Source: Cnuella takakiae
Lineage (GTDB): Bacteria; Bacteroidota; Bacteroidia; Chitinophagales; Chitinophagaceae
Length of the DNA stretch: 64,000 nt
Reading direction: 5' to 3'
NCBI RefSeq assembly: GCF_001953305.1
Contig: NZ_MTFE01000010.1
Location: 1,312,512 to 1,376,511, forward strand
This document shows positions 7,500 to 15,406 of the stretch, in pieces; position 1 is the stretch's first letter; the number at the start of each line of letters is the position of its first letter. The notes under the pieces are model-generated. The model was not told where the DNA came from and ran no database searches. It was given only the letters and a program-made list of their open reading frames with translations. Made by a program: the position numbers and the translations under genes.

Positions 7500-8744
7500 A
7501 TGGATGTTTTACGTTTAGCAACAGCAGGCAGTGTAGATGATGGCAAAAGTACCCTCATCGGCCGGCTGCTTTATGATACCAAATCGATCACCAAAGACAA
7601 GCTGGAAGCCGTAGAAGCCTCCAGCCAGCGAAAAGGGCTTGACTTTGTAGACCTGTCGCTGCTTACCGATGGCCTCATCGCAGAGCGTGAGCAGGGTATT
7701 ACCATCGATGTGGCGCATATCTATTTTTCAACCGACAAGCGCAAATACATCATTGCCGATACGCCGGGCCATGTGGAGTATACCCGCAACATGATCACCG
7801 GTGCTTCGCATGCCGAGGCTTCCATTGTGCTGGTGGATGCACGCAATGGCGTGAGCGAGCAAACCCGCCGCCACCTCTTTATTTCCTCTTTGCTGGAGAT
7901 CGATACGGTGATTGTTGCCGTAAACAAAATGGACCTGGCCAATTACGAACAGGCCACTTTCGAAGGCATCAAAGCCAATGTAGCAGGGCTGGCGCAAAAG
8001 ATCGGTTTCAAAGGATCGCTGACCTTTATTCCACTGGCTGCCAAGTACGGCGACAATGTAGTAACGCTTTCCGATAAAATGCCCTGGTACACCGGTCAGC
8101 CTCTGCTCCAGTACCTGGAAACCATGCCCGTACACCAGCGCGACGAAAGCCTGCCTGCCCGTTTTCATGTGCAGTTCGTGATCCGTCCGCATAGCGACGA
8201 GCACCACGATTTCCGTGGTTATGCCGGTAAACTGGTAAGCGGTTCGCTTAAAGTTGGCCAGCGCGTTGCGGTACTGCCTTCATTGAAAGAAAGCACCATC
8301 AAAGCGATCTATTCCGGTCTCAATAAAGTAGAACAGGGCCATGCCGGCGACAGCCTCAACATCGAACTGGAAGATGATGTGGACATTAGCCGGGGCAATA
8401 CCCTGGTGCCTGTAGATGCGCCTTACCAGCAATTGCAACAGTTTGCTGCCAAGCTTACCTGGATGGACGAGCAGCCGCTCACTGCAGGCAAAACCTTTTT
8501 GCTGCAGCATGGTGTGAACCGCATCAAAGCAAAAATTAACTCTGTTGCCCATGTCATAGATATGAGCACCATCGAGGAAAAAGCCGATGCGCAAGCTTTC
8601 CGCCTGAATGATATTGGTGAAGTAAGCATCAAAACTGCCAAGCCCATTTTTGCCGATCGTTATGCCGACAACCCGAAAAACGGTGCATTCATCCTCATCG
8701 ATGAATTCAGCAATACTACCGTGGCAGTGGGTTTTATCCTGTAA
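7500..8744 (+). CDS. cysN: Sulfate adenylyltransferase subunit 1 (GTPase)
   Basis: Regulatory GTPase of ATP sulfurylase; GTP hydrolysis drives APS synthesis by CysD. The elongation-factor-like G domain shows the P-loop GSVDDGKSTLIGRLLYD (about 10-26), DTPGH, and NKMDLAN (about 141-147). Two beta-barrel domains follow. It ends at 414 residues, so it lacks the C-terminal APS kinase (CysC) domain of some NodQ-type fusions. Together with an Fe-S type CysH, this suggests that APS is reduced directly without PAPS. A terminator follows. Confidence 0.96.
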   Translation: MDVLRLATAGSVDDGKSTLIGRLLYDTKSITKDKLEAVEASSQRKGLDFVDLSLLTDGLIAEREQGITIDVAHIYFSTDKRKYIIADTPGHVEYTRNMITGASHAEASIVLVDARNGVSEQTRRHLFISSLLEIDTVIVAVNKMDLANYEQATFEGIKANVAGLAQKIGFKGSLTFIPLAAKYGDNVVTLSDKMPWYTGQPLLQYLETMPVHQRDESLPARFHVQFVIRPHSDEHHDFRGYAGKLVSGSLKVGQRVAVLPSLKESTIKAIYSGLNKVEQGHAGDSLNIELEDDVDISRGNTLVPVDAPYQQLQQFAAKLTWMDEQPLTAGKTFLLQHGVNRIKAKINSVAHVIDMSTIEEKADAQAFRLNDIGEVSIKTAKPIFADRYADNPKNGAFILIDEFSNTTVAVGFIL

Positions 8745-8768
8745 GTAGTAATTAGTTAGTGGAGATAT

Positions 8769-8800
8769 AAAAAGGAGCAGCCTCAGGGTTGCTCTTTTTT
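8769..8800 (+). terminator. Rho-independent terminator after cysN
   Basis: A stem pairing AGGAGCAGCC with GGTTGCTCT around a short loop (TCAG), followed by a run of six T. It lies 25 bases beyond the cysN stop and closes the sulfur-assimilation unit. Confidence 0.75.
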
Positions 8801-9199
8801 GTTTCACGCAACGGCGCAACGGAGCCACGGCGCAACGAAAGGTTTCACGCAAAGGCGCTAAGGGGCAAAGTCGCCAAGAAGTTTTTGCGCGAAGGCAGGA
8901 ATACAAAAGGCCTTGCTGGAAGATTAGGACGGGTTTTTTGGATTATTGATGATCATTCCCGGCCCCGACTTGGCATCCTGAGCGCAGCGAAGGATCTGAA
9001 TGCCATAGATGGGAACACTTAAAGACTATTTTTTAATTCCATCTTTAAAACACAAAGAGCAGATACTTCGCTTCGCTCAGTATGCCAAAGAAAAAGTCCT
9101 GATCATCGATCAGGACTTCATTCTAAAATTCGTTGTGCCGTGGCTCCGTGGCGTCGTTGCGTGAAAATATACTTTGTTCCTTAGCGCCTTGGCGTGAAA
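8801..9199 (+). repeat. Octad-periodic repeats as a long inverted pair in the gap after cysN
   Basis: The 458-base gap 8745-9202 holds no gene. Block A (8802-8839) has GCAACG/GCCACG every 8 bases, and its reverse complement lies at 9129-9166 with only a few mismatches. Block B (8842-8863, TTTCACGC then AAGGCGCTAAGG) has a reverse complement at 9179-9199. Between them is another inverted pair, CATCCTGAGCGCAGCGAAGG (from 8974) and its complement (9061-9084). The order A, B then A', B' means it is not one simple hairpin. Confidence 0.75.
9090..9117 (-). terminator. Rho-independent terminator of the RluA-type gene (minus strand)
   Basis: A perfect 10-base stem (AGTCCTGATC and its complement, 9095-9104 and 9108-9117) with a 3-base loop, followed on the minus strand by TTTTT. 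It lies about 85 bases past the stop codon of the pseudouridine synthase gene ending at 9203. Confidence 0.8.
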
Positions 9200-9202
9200 A
9201 TC

Positions 9203-9913
9203 CTACTTGTTCTTCCGCAGCTGTTGCAACGTAGCCCTGATATCCTTTGGTGGCTCTGCTTCCAGGTTGTATTCTTTGCCAGATAAGGTGAAAGACAGCT
9301 TATAAGAATGGAGTGCCAGGCGGGCAAGCAGTGGCCTTTCTTCCAGTTCCTCTTTTGATAAGTTGTATTTGGTCTTAATACCGGAAAGAAAGACCGGTTT
9401 GGCATCGCCATACAATTCATCACACACCAGCGGGCAGCCAATGTCTTTCATGTGTACGCGTATCTGGTGCATGCGGCCGGTATGAATGCGGAACTGCATC
9501 CAGGTGTACTGGCGGAAAGATTCCAGCATTTCATAATCTGTGATGGAAGTTTTGCCTTTTCTATTGGCCACCATCATGCCCTTACGTACAGGATGTTCCA
9601 GCAACCCGATATCTACAGTGCCCGACTCATAAGGTGGTTTGCCCACCACCAGTCCAACATAGTACTTAGCAACATCGCGGCCTTCAAACAGCATGGACAA
9701 CTGCCGGTGCGCAGTTTCGTTCTTAGCAAATACGATCATGCCGCTGGTATCTTTATCGAGGCGGTGTACGGTAAAAATTTCACCATACTTGTCCTGCAAT
9801 AAATTTTTCAATGCAGGGTTGCCTGCACGATCCTGGATGGACAGCATGCCAGCAGGTTTGTTGATGGCTACCAGTTGGTCGTCTTCGTATACGATGTGGT
9901 CGTTAAGCTTCAT
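9203..9913 (-). CDS. RluA family RNA pseudouridine synthase
   Basis: Isomerises specific uridines in rRNA or tRNA to pseudouridine. The catalytic Asp53 lies in HRLDKDTSGMI. KPAGMLS (about 19-25) and the late RIHTGRMHQIRVHM and ARLALHSYKLSF motifs are typical of the family. At 236 residues it has no S4 domain, so it resembles the small RluA/TruC/RluE-like forms; the target base cannot be inferred. The start codon lies 7 bases from a perfect tandem heptamer array that occupies its upstream region. Confidence 0.92.
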   Translation of the reverse strand: MKLNDHIVYEDDQLVAINKPAGMLSIQDRAGNPALKNLLQDKYGEIFTVHRLDKDTSGMIVFAKNETAHRQLSMLFEGRDVAKYYVGLVVGKPPYESGTVDIGLLEHPVRKGMMVANRKGKTSITDYEMLESFRQYTWMQFRIHTGRMHQIRVHMKDIGCPLVCDELYGDAKPVFLSGIKTKYNLSKEELEERPLLARLALHSYKLSFTLSGKEYNLEAEPPKDIRATLQQLRKNK

Positions 9914-9920
9914 AGTTGTC

Positions 9921-9962
9921 GTGAATCGTGAATCGTGAATCGTGAATCGTGAATCGTGAACA
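9921..9962 (+). repeat. Perfect tandem heptamer array GTGAATC x5 plus GTGAACA
   Basis: Five identical copies of GTGAATC start at 9921, 9928, 9935, 9942 and 9949, followed by GTGAACA. Read on the minus strand this is GATTCAC repeated just upstream of the pseudouridine synthase start codon at 9913. Perfect copies suggest recent expansion or slippage. Confidence 0.97.
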
Positions 9963-10006
9963 ATTTTTTAAGGTACAACAAGTAGACTGTCTGGTATTGG
10001 AAACTT

Positions 10007-10160
10007 ACTCACCATTCACCATTGACCATTTACATTTCACGTTTCACGTTTGTCGTTCTACGCCATTCACTATTGCCCATTCACCATTCACGCCTTACAA
10101 AAAATGGGCATCACCACGGACACCCATTAGCACAATCGCTAATTATCACATTAGCTCATT
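10007..10160 (+). repeat. Degenerate heptad repeats between the two pseudouridine synthase genes
   Basis: TCACCAT, TCACCAT, TGACCAT, TTACATT, TCACGTT and TCACGTT follow at a 7-base step from 10012, then further degenerate units (CATTCAC, GCCCATTC, GCTAATTA, TAGCTCA) continue to 10160. The whole gap is repeat-like, so the promoter of the RluA-type gene must lie in or between these units. Confidence 0.75.
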
Positions 10161-10161
10161 A

Positions 10162-11076
10162 TCATTTCCCCCTGCCAAAAAACTTCAGCTCCCTGACTTC
10201 CCTTTCGGTGAGCAGGCGCCATTTGCCGCGGTTCACGTTCTTCTTGGTGAGGCCGGCAAACATTACGCGGTCGAGACCTTTTACATCATAACCGTAATGC
10301 TCGAAGATGCGGCGTACAATGCGGTTGCGGCCGCTGTGTATTTCAATACCAATTTGTGTTTTATCGCCAGCTTCGGTATAAGCAAGTGCATCAACATTGA
10401 TGATGCCGTCTTCCAGTTCGGTGCCTTTTACAATAGCATCAAAATGCGCCTTGGTCAGGGGCTTGTCGAGGCTAACGGCATACACCTTTTTGATCTCGTT
10501 GCTGGGGTGCGTCAATTTTTGCGACAGCTCGCCATCATTGGTGAGCAGCAGTACACCCGAAGTGTTGCGGTCGAGGCGGCCTACGGGGTATACTCGTTCT
10601 GAAGTAGCCTGTTTAATCAGGTCGAGTACCGTTTTGCGGTTCTGCGGGTCTTCGGTGGTGGTGAGGTAATCTTTGGGTTTGTTCAGCAGGATGTACACCA
10701 GGCCTTTTACCGGTGTTACTTTTTTGCCATTCACCGTTACTTCATCCTTGACCTTAATTTTGTGGCCAGGCTCCAGGATGGTTTCACCGTTCACGGTAGC
10801 TTTGCCGGCTTTGATCAGCTCCACGGCATCCCTGCGCGAACACACGCCACAATGGGCGATGTACTTGTTCAGCGGCATATTGTCTTCCGCCTTGCGCTCA
10901 ATGATAATGCGGGGCTTTTTTTCGCCTTCGGCCTTAGCTTTCAGCTCCAGCTTTTTGCGCTCCGCCTGTTGGGTCAGCTCTTTCTTGAACTGACGCTTCT
11001 CCTGGCGAAACTGCTCTTTCTTGGCGCCGCTGCTTTGCCCTTTGGCAAATTTTTCAAAACCTGTTTTCTTCTTCAT
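10162..11076 (-). CDS. RsuA/RluB family pseudouridine synthase with S4 domain
   Basis: Pseudouridylates ribosomal RNA. I chose the start MKKKTGFEKF at 11076; an upstream in-frame start would cross the promoter. A Lys/Gln/Glu-rich N-terminal extension (residues 1-62) precedes an S4 RNA-binding domain (about 66-125, MPLNKYIAHCGVCSRRDAVE) and the catalytic domain with Asp169 in GRLDRNTSGVLLLTN. GRNRIVRRIFEHYGY is the late family motif. Length 304. Basic extensions like this are common in Bacteroidota RluB/RsuA homologues. Confidence 0.94.
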   Translation of the reverse strand: MKKKTGFEKFAKGQSSGAKKEQFRQEKRQFKKELTQQAERKKLELKAKAEGEKKPRIIIERKAEDNMPLNKYIAHCGVCSRRDAVELIKAGKATVNGETILEPGHKIKVKDEVTVNGKKVTPVKGLVYILLNKPKDYLTTTEDPQNRKTVLDLIKQATSERVYPVGRLDRNTSGVLLLTNDGELSQKLTHPSNEIKKVYAVSLDKPLTKAHFDAIVKGTELEDGIINVDALAYTEAGDKTQIGIEIHSGRNRIVRRIFEHYGYDVKGLDRVMFAGLTKKNVNRGKWRLLTEREVRELKFFGRGK

Positions 11077-11093
11077 CGCTGTAAATAAGTCTG

Positions 11094-11101
11094 CAAAGGT
11101 A
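11094..11101 (-). promoter_or_regulatory. -7 promoter element of the RsuA/RluB-type gene
   Basis: TACCTTTG on the minus strand is a perfect TAnnTTTG box, 17 bases before the chosen ATG. It lies just after the terminator of the upstream gene, which supports independent transcription and the shorter start. Confidence 0.6.
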
Positions 11102-11129
11102 AAAAAGACCATGCAGCGCATGGTCTTTT
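11101..11129 (-). terminator. Rho-independent terminator between the LTxxQ protein gene and the RsuA/RluB-type gene
   Basis: The stem GACCATGC (11107-11114) pairs with GCATGGTC (11118-11125) around a 3-base loop. It is flanked by A-runs and T-runs, so on the minus strand it ends in TTTTTT. It closes the upstream LTxxQ gene. Confidence 0.85.
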
Positions 11130-11166
11130 CTTTTTCTAAACCGACGGTATTGTAGTTAAACAGGCG

Positions 11167-11763
11167 TTATTTCCCGTTTTTGTTACGGTGTTCCTTGCGC
11201 AATTCCTGCATTTTCTGCTGCTGCTCGGTGGTAAGTACACCTTTCAGCTCCTGGCGGTGTTGCTTTGCCAGGCTTTTCATTTGCTCCTTTTTTTGTGCAT
11301 CCGAGAGGGCTGTATTGCCTTTCAGGCTTTCACGTTTGGTCCGAAAATTTTTATTCAGGCTTTTCAGTTTTTCCTGTTGTGCCTGGCTCAGGTTCAGTTC
11401 CTGCTTTATTACTTTCCTGCTTTCCTGCATTTTACCACGTGCTTCCTTGCGGTGTTCGGAACGCAACTTGGCTAATTGCTGCTGCTGTTCGGCAGTGAGG
11501 ATGGCTTTACGTTTTGTTTGGAACTGCTGCATCAACTCGCGGCGTTGCTTTTGCGCTGCTGCATCCTGGCCTTTGCTTTTAAGTTCGGCCCAAGCTTTTT
11601 TCTGTTCTTCATTGAGTGCCTGCAGTTTCGATTTCTGGTCAGCCGTGAGGTTCAGTTGCTCCCATTGTTGCCTGCGGTGTTCTTTACCTTTTTGTACGCT
11701 TTGCGCTTGTGCTGCCCCGGTGATGAGGAGGAGCGAAAGGGCGCCCATAATTATTCTTTTCAT
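11167..11763 (-). CDS. Periplasmic LTxxQ-motif protein (Spy/CpxP-like)
   Basis: A signal peptide (residues 1-21, cut after AQA) is followed by a very hydrophilic, Lys/Gln/Glu/Arg-rich helical protein of 198 residues. LTxxQ-type motifs recur: LTADQKSKL, LTAEQQQQL, LSQAQQEKL, LSDAQKKEQ and LTTEQQQKM, spaced about 30-40 residues apart. Spy and CpxP, which carry such motifs, are envelope-stress chaperones or sensors; this protein has more repeats than either. A chaperone or metal-responsive envelope role is a fair guess, not shown. No CpxAR-like pair lies nearby. Confidence 0.75.
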   Translation of the reverse strand: MKRIIMGALSLLLITGAAQAQSVQKGKEHRRQQWEQLNLTADQKSKLQALNEEQKKAWAELKSKGQDAAAQKQRRELMQQFQTKRKAILTAEQQQQLAKLRSEHRKEARGKMQESRKVIKQELNLSQAQQEKLKSLNKNFRTKRESLKGNTALSDAQKKEQMKSLAKQHRQELKGVLTTEQQQKMQELRKEHRNKNGK

Positions 11764-11906
11764 GCTTCTGTTTTTAGTTGTACAGGATAGACCGCAACCA
11801 AACAGTAGCGTTTAATGAACAAAGGTTAATGATGGTTAATGCCCCTTGTTCTTCTAAATGGGAGCTTAGGCCGGATTTGTTGAATGAAGATTACTGTATC
11901 AATACT

Positions 11907-11989
11907 TTTTGATGGGAACACGGATGGAACGGATATAACGGATAGGTACGGATATCCGTCTCATCCGTTCTATCCGTGTTCCCATCAAA
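11907..11989 (+). repeat. Inverted repeat with GGAT every 9-10 bases
   Basis: CGGAT recurs at 11921, 11930, 11939 and 11949. The right half reads ATCCG at similar steps and ends TGTTCCCATCAAA against TTTGATGGGAACA at the left end. The two halves are near-complete complements of about 40 bases. The period differs from the heptad group. Confidence 0.85.
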
Positions 11990-12080
11990 TTCCTGAACAA
12001 AGGTTTTTAACGGCAGTAGGTGCGAATCTGGAACAAGTTCAAGTCAATGCTGTCTCCAAAGCTTGATAATAGTATCGCTC

Positions 12081-12120
12081 CAAAAGCAACAAAGCCACCC
12101 TGCATAGGAGTGGCTTTGTT
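12081..12120 (-). terminator. Rho-independent terminator of rlmN (minus strand)
   Basis: An 11-base perfect stem, AACAAAGCCAC (12088-12098) with its complement (12110-12120), an 11-base loop, then GCTTTTG on the minus strand. It lies 31 bases past the rlmN stop. T residues on the other side could let it also work on the plus strand. Confidence 0.75.
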
Positions 12121-12151
12121 TTGAACAATCATATGAATGTGACTTTCCCTT

Positions 12152-13216
12152 TTAAGAGGAAAGTGGTTGTTGCTGCTTGTTCGCCAATTGCCCGCAAGCC
12201 GCATCAATGTCCTTACCGCGGCTACGGCGCAGGCGTGCATTCACCTTGTTCTTCTCGAGGTAAGCCATAAAGGCATTGGTCTTTTCCTCTGAAGGCTTTT
12301 CAAACGTAGCGAGGTCAATGGGGTTGTACTCGATGATGTTCACCAGGTCGGCGGGTACCTGGCGGTATACCTTAATCAGGTCGTCGGCATCCTTCAGGCT
12401 GTCGTTGAAATCCTTGAACAGGATATACTCAAGCGTGATCTCGTTCTTGGTCTTTTTGTGAAAATAGTTGAGTGCTTCAATCAGTGCCTTCAGGTTGTTG
12501 CTTTCGTTGATGGGCATGATCTCGTTGCGCTTGGCATCATTGGCGGCATGCAGCGAAAGAGCCAGCTTAAAGCGCACTTCATCGTCGCCCAACTGCTTGA
12601 TCATTTTAGCTACACCCGCAGTAGATACGGTAATCCGGCGCGGGCTCATGGCCAGGCCGTCTTCAGCGGTGATGCGCTCGATAGCTTTCAGCACGTTCTT
12701 GTAGTTGAGCAGGGGCTCACCCATACCCATGAACACGATGTTGGAAAGCTTTTTACCATATGCCTTTTCGGCCTGCTCGTTCAGCAATACCACCTCATCG
12801 TAGATCTCGTCGTAATCGAGGTTGCGTTTGCGGTCGATATAACCGGTAGCGCAAAACTTGCAGCTCAGGGAGCAACCAATCTGCGAAGAAACACAAGCCG
12901 TGTTGCGGGTATCGGTGGGAATAAGCACACCTTCGCACAAGTGGCCTTCGTGGGTAACAAAACCCGTTTTGATGGTGCCATCGGCGCTGTGCTGCGATGT
13001 GTGGATGGTAAGTGCAGGCAGGGAGAAATGCTCGCCCAGTTTTTGGCGGAGGTCCTTACTCAGGTTGGTCATATCGGCAAAGGACTGTGCCTTTTTTTGC
13101 CAGATCCATTCCCATACCTGCCTGGCACGGAACTTCTTTTCACCCATCAGGATAAAGAAGTTCTCCAGCTCGTTTAAACTTAAATGGCGGATATTTTTTG
13201 CTGCACTCGCGATCAT
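12152..13216 (-). CDS. rlmN: Dual-specificity RNA methyltransferase RlmN (23S rRNA A2503, tRNA A37)
   Basis: Radical-SAM enzyme that methylates C2 of adenine 2503 in 23S rRNA and A37 in some tRNAs. The cluster motif C-x3-C-x2-C is Cys115, Cys119 and Cys122 (GCSLSCKFCATG). The methyl-carrying cysteine is Cys341 (DAACGQLA) near the C-terminus. MGMGEPLLNY and the SLHAAND segment are family hallmarks. Cfr-type resistance enzymes share the fold, but the sequence and length (354) are those of housekeeping RlmN. A perfect -7 box lies only four bases before the ATG, implying a leaderless mRNA. Confidence 0.97.
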   Translation of the reverse strand: MIASAAKNIRHLSLNELENFFILMGEKKFRARQVWEWIWQKKAQSFADMTNLSKDLRQKLGEHFSLPALTIHTSQHSADGTIKTGFVTHEGHLCEGVLIPTDTRNTACVSSQIGCSLSCKFCATGYIDRKRNLDYDEIYDEVVLLNEQAEKAYGKKLSNIVFMGMGEPLLNYKNVLKAIERITAEDGLAMSPRRITVSTAGVAKMIKQLGDDEVRFKLALSLHAANDAKRNEIMPINESNNLKALIEALNYFHKKTKNEITLEYILFKDFNDSLKDADDLIKVYRQVPADLVNIIEYNPIDLATFEKPSEEKTNAFMAYLEKNKVNARLRRSRGKDIDAACGQLANKQQQPLSS

Positions 13217-13220
13217 CGCG

Positions 13221-13228
13221 CAAAGGTA
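13221..13228 (-). promoter_or_regulatory. -7 promoter element of rlmN, 4 bases from the start codon
   Basis: TACCTTTG on the minus strand matches TAnnTTTG exactly. With four bases to the ATG, transcription would begin at or within a few bases of the start codon. No clear -33 TTTG is visible at the expected distance. Confidence 0.6.
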
Positions 13229-13276
13229 CAGGCATTGTACCAGCCTTTATGTTAGCACAGGATTAAAAAGGGGTAT

Positions 13277-14041
13277 TTATCGGCCGGACAGGTCGAAGTT
13301 CAGGTAAGTGTTCAAAATGAGGCCCCTGTTGTGCTGGAAAACATTGCGGCCTTCGACTTCGCGGCCCAGTTGTACAATCTGCTGCAGGTAGCCAGCTTCC
13401 AAACGAAAAGCTTTGCTAAAGCGGTAGCCAAGCAACAGCGAAAGGCGGTTTTGGTCAAACACATTTTCGCCTACATTTTTCCCAAAACCCATCAGTATTT
13501 CATCATAGCCAGCAACGTACAGGGTTTTGTCGCCCATTGTGGGCTTGTTCAGCGGCACCTGTGCCCGCAGCATGTACCTTACCCGGTTGGTGTAGCGGAA
13601 AACATCTTCTTTCTCTGCCTGCGGATCCTGGTACTGGCCCACCCAGCGTTGCTCCAGCATCAGCCGGTGGCTAAGGCCCACACGGCCTACTTCGTCGGTA
13701 AGTGTTGCCATCTGGAATGCGCGGTGTTCGGTATAGGTGCGGCCGATGGCCTGTATAGGGATGTCGCCATAAGGATAGGTTTCGGCCCAGGCATACCCAG
13801 CTCTCAGCTGCAGGCGATCGGTGGCTTCGTAGCTGATGCCGGTGCGCAAAAGCCCCTGCTGTCCATGTTTGATCAGCTCATCGCGCCGCCACTGGTATTC
13901 AAGGTGGCCGCTCCATTTGGGATGAAAGCGCAGCGTGGTTTGGTTGGTGTACCAGCCAATGGTGTTGACATCTTTGATCCGGCCAGTTTGGGCAAAAACT
14001 GGTAAGGATAGCAGCAGTAAAAGAACAAGGATAATGCGCAT
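13277..14041 (-). CDS. DUF2490 family outer-membrane beta-barrel-like protein
   Basis: A signal peptide (MRIILVLLLLLSLPVFAQ) is followed by a protein of alternating polar and aromatic residues with many Arg, Trp and Tyr, matching the DUF2490 pattern (HLEYQWRRDE near residue 47, LRAGYAWAE near 77, RLMLEQRWVG near 115, and a final LNTYLNFDL strand). At 254 residues it suits a small outer-membrane barrel. The biochemical role is unknown for the family. It is transcribed alone from a TAGCTTTG -7 box, divergent from the thiolase gene. Confidence 0.8.
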   Translation of the reverse strand: MRIILVLLLLLSLPVFAQTGRIKDVNTIGWYTNQTTLRFHPKWSGHLEYQWRRDELIKHGQQGLLRTGISYEATDRLQLRAGYAWAETYPYGDIPIQAIGRTYTEHRAFQMATLTDEVGRVGLSHRLMLEQRWVGQYQDPQAEKEDVFRYTNRVRYMLRAQVPLNKPTMGDKTLYVAGYDEILMGFGKNVGENVFDQNRLSLLLGYRFSKAFRLEAGYLQQIVQLGREVEGRNVFQHNRGLILNTYLNFDLSGR

Positions 14042-14063
14042 TGGGGTATTGGTTAAGGGAGGG

Positions 14064-14071
14064 CAAAGCTA
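14064..14071 (-). promoter_or_regulatory. -7 promoter element of the DUF2490 gene
   Basis: TAGCTTTG on the minus strand is a perfect TAnnTTTG box, 22 bases before the ATG, giving a short leader. Confidence 0.55.
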
Positions 14072-14193
14072 TGGGATTACCGAAAAAGGCAGGATACGGT
14101 TAAATGGCTATTACAAAAAAGCAGGGCCAGGCCGGTGTTGCATGTTTTTGGTGAAGCCAACCTGCATTGAATCATATCGCTATATTTAGTTGT

Positions 14194-15405
14194 ATGAATG
14201 GAGTGCAACAAGTTTATGTGATTGATGCCCTGCGAACCCCCATTGGCAAGTACGGCGGCGCATTGAGTGCCATCCGCCCCGACGACCTGCTAGCCCATGT
14301 GATCCGCGACCTGGTGGCCCGTTTTCCGCAGATCAATCCCGCTGATATCGAGGATGTGATTGCCGGCGCGGCCAACCAGGCCGGTGAGGACAACCGCAAC
14401 GTGGCCCGTATGGCTGCCCTACTGGCTGGTCTGCCCACATCGGTGGCGGGTACCACCGTCAACCGATTGTGTGCCTCCGGGCTTGAAGCCATCATGAACG
14501 GCGCCCGGCAGATACTATGCGGCGATGCCGAACTGGTGATTGCCTGTGGTGTGGAAAGCATGAGCCGTGCGCCTTTTGTAATGGCCAAGGCTACAACGCC
14601 TTTCCAGCGCAATGCGGAGGTTTGGGATACCACCATGGGGTGGCGGTTTATGAATCCGAAGCTCTCTGCATTGCACCATCCCTACAATATGGGCGAAACC
14701 GCTGAAAATGTTGCCCGGCAGTGGCATATCTCGCGGGAAGCGCAGGACGCCTTTGCGGCACGGTCGCAGGAGCGCTACTTTGCCGCACTCGAAAAGGGTG
14801 TGTGGAAAGAGGAGCTGGTAGCTGTTACCGTGGACAATGAAAGGGGCCATACGGCGCTGGTAGATACCGACGAACATCCAAGGCATACTACCATCGAAAA
14901 GCTGGCGACCCTAAAGCCTGCATTTGTTCAGGATGGTACGGTAACGGCAGGCAATTCCTCCGGCATCAATGATGGTGCGGCCGCCATGCTGCTGGCTTCC
15001 GAAGAAGCGGTACGGAAATATGGCCTGAAGCCCATGGCAAAAATCGTTTCCATGGCAGTGGCAGGCGTAGACCCCGCCACCATGGGTATGGGCCCGGTGC
15101 CCGCCACGCAAAAAGCTTTGCGCAGGGCATCGCTTTCTATTGCCAATATGGAGCGGATTGAATTGAATGAAGCCTTTGCTGCCCAGGCGCTTGCCTGCAT
15201 GCATGACCTGCAGCTCGACCCCGAAAAGGTGAATGTAAATGGCGGCGCTATTGCCCTTGGTCACCCGCTTGGATGTAGTGGTGTGCGCATCAGCACCACG
15301 CTGGTACACGAATTGAAGCGGAGTGGTACCAAGTATGGCCTGGCCACCATGTGTGTAGGCGTGGGGCAGGGTGCTGCGGTCATTTTTGAAAATTGTAAAC
15401 GCTGA
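14194..15405 (+). CDS. Acetyl-CoA acyltransferase (thiolase), 3-oxoadipyl-CoA thiolase-like
   Basis: Cleaves 3-oxoacyl-CoA with CoA to acetyl-CoA and a shortened acyl-CoA, or the reverse. The start at 14194 gives MNGVQQVYVIDALRTPIGKYGG, the typical thiolase N-terminus. Nucleophile Cys93 (NRLCASGLEA), NEAFAAQ, the GGAIALGHPLGCSG motif and CVGVGQGAA with the second catalytic Cys are all present; length 403. The segment DTTMGWRFMNP resembles PcaF-type 3-oxoadipyl-CoA thiolases, but no aromatic pathway genes lie nearby, so general fatty-acid use is as likely. A TATATTTA box lies five bases before the ATG. A small lipoprotein gene follows after one base. Confidence 0.93.
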   Translation: MNGVQQVYVIDALRTPIGKYGGALSAIRPDDLLAHVIRDLVARFPQINPADIEDVIAGAANQAGEDNRNVARMAALLAGLPTSVAGTTVNRLCASGLEAIMNGARQILCGDAELVIACGVESMSRAPFVMAKATTPFQRNAEVWDTTMGWRFMNPKLSALHHPYNMGETAENVARQWHISREAQDAFAARSQERYFAALEKGVWKEELVAVTVDNERGHTALVDTDEHPRHTTIEKLATLKPAFVQDGTVTAGNSSGINDGAAAMLLASEEAVRKYGLKPMAKIVSMAVAGVDPATMGMGPVPATQKALRRASLSIANMERIELNEAFAAQALACMHDLQLDPEKVNVNGGAIALGHPLGCSGVRISTTLVHELKRSGTKYGLATMCVGVGQGAAVIFENCKR

Positions 15406-15406
15406 T

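Larger units (their letters stand above)
11764..12151 (+). other. Intergenic region (388 bases), no gene seen
   Basis: Holds the upstream region of the LTxxQ gene, an inverted repeat at 11907-11989 and the rlmN terminator at 12081-12120. The only open frames follow the repeat and are not credible genes. Confidence 0.6.

Noticed and set aside
9921-9962. Possible CRISPR array (tandem repeats)
   Set aside because: The repeat unit is 7 bases with no spacers and no cas genes are present.
12152-13216. Cfr-type antibiotic-resistance methyltransferase
   Set aside because: Overall sequence, length and housekeeping context fit RlmN; nothing suggests the C8-methylating Cfr branch.
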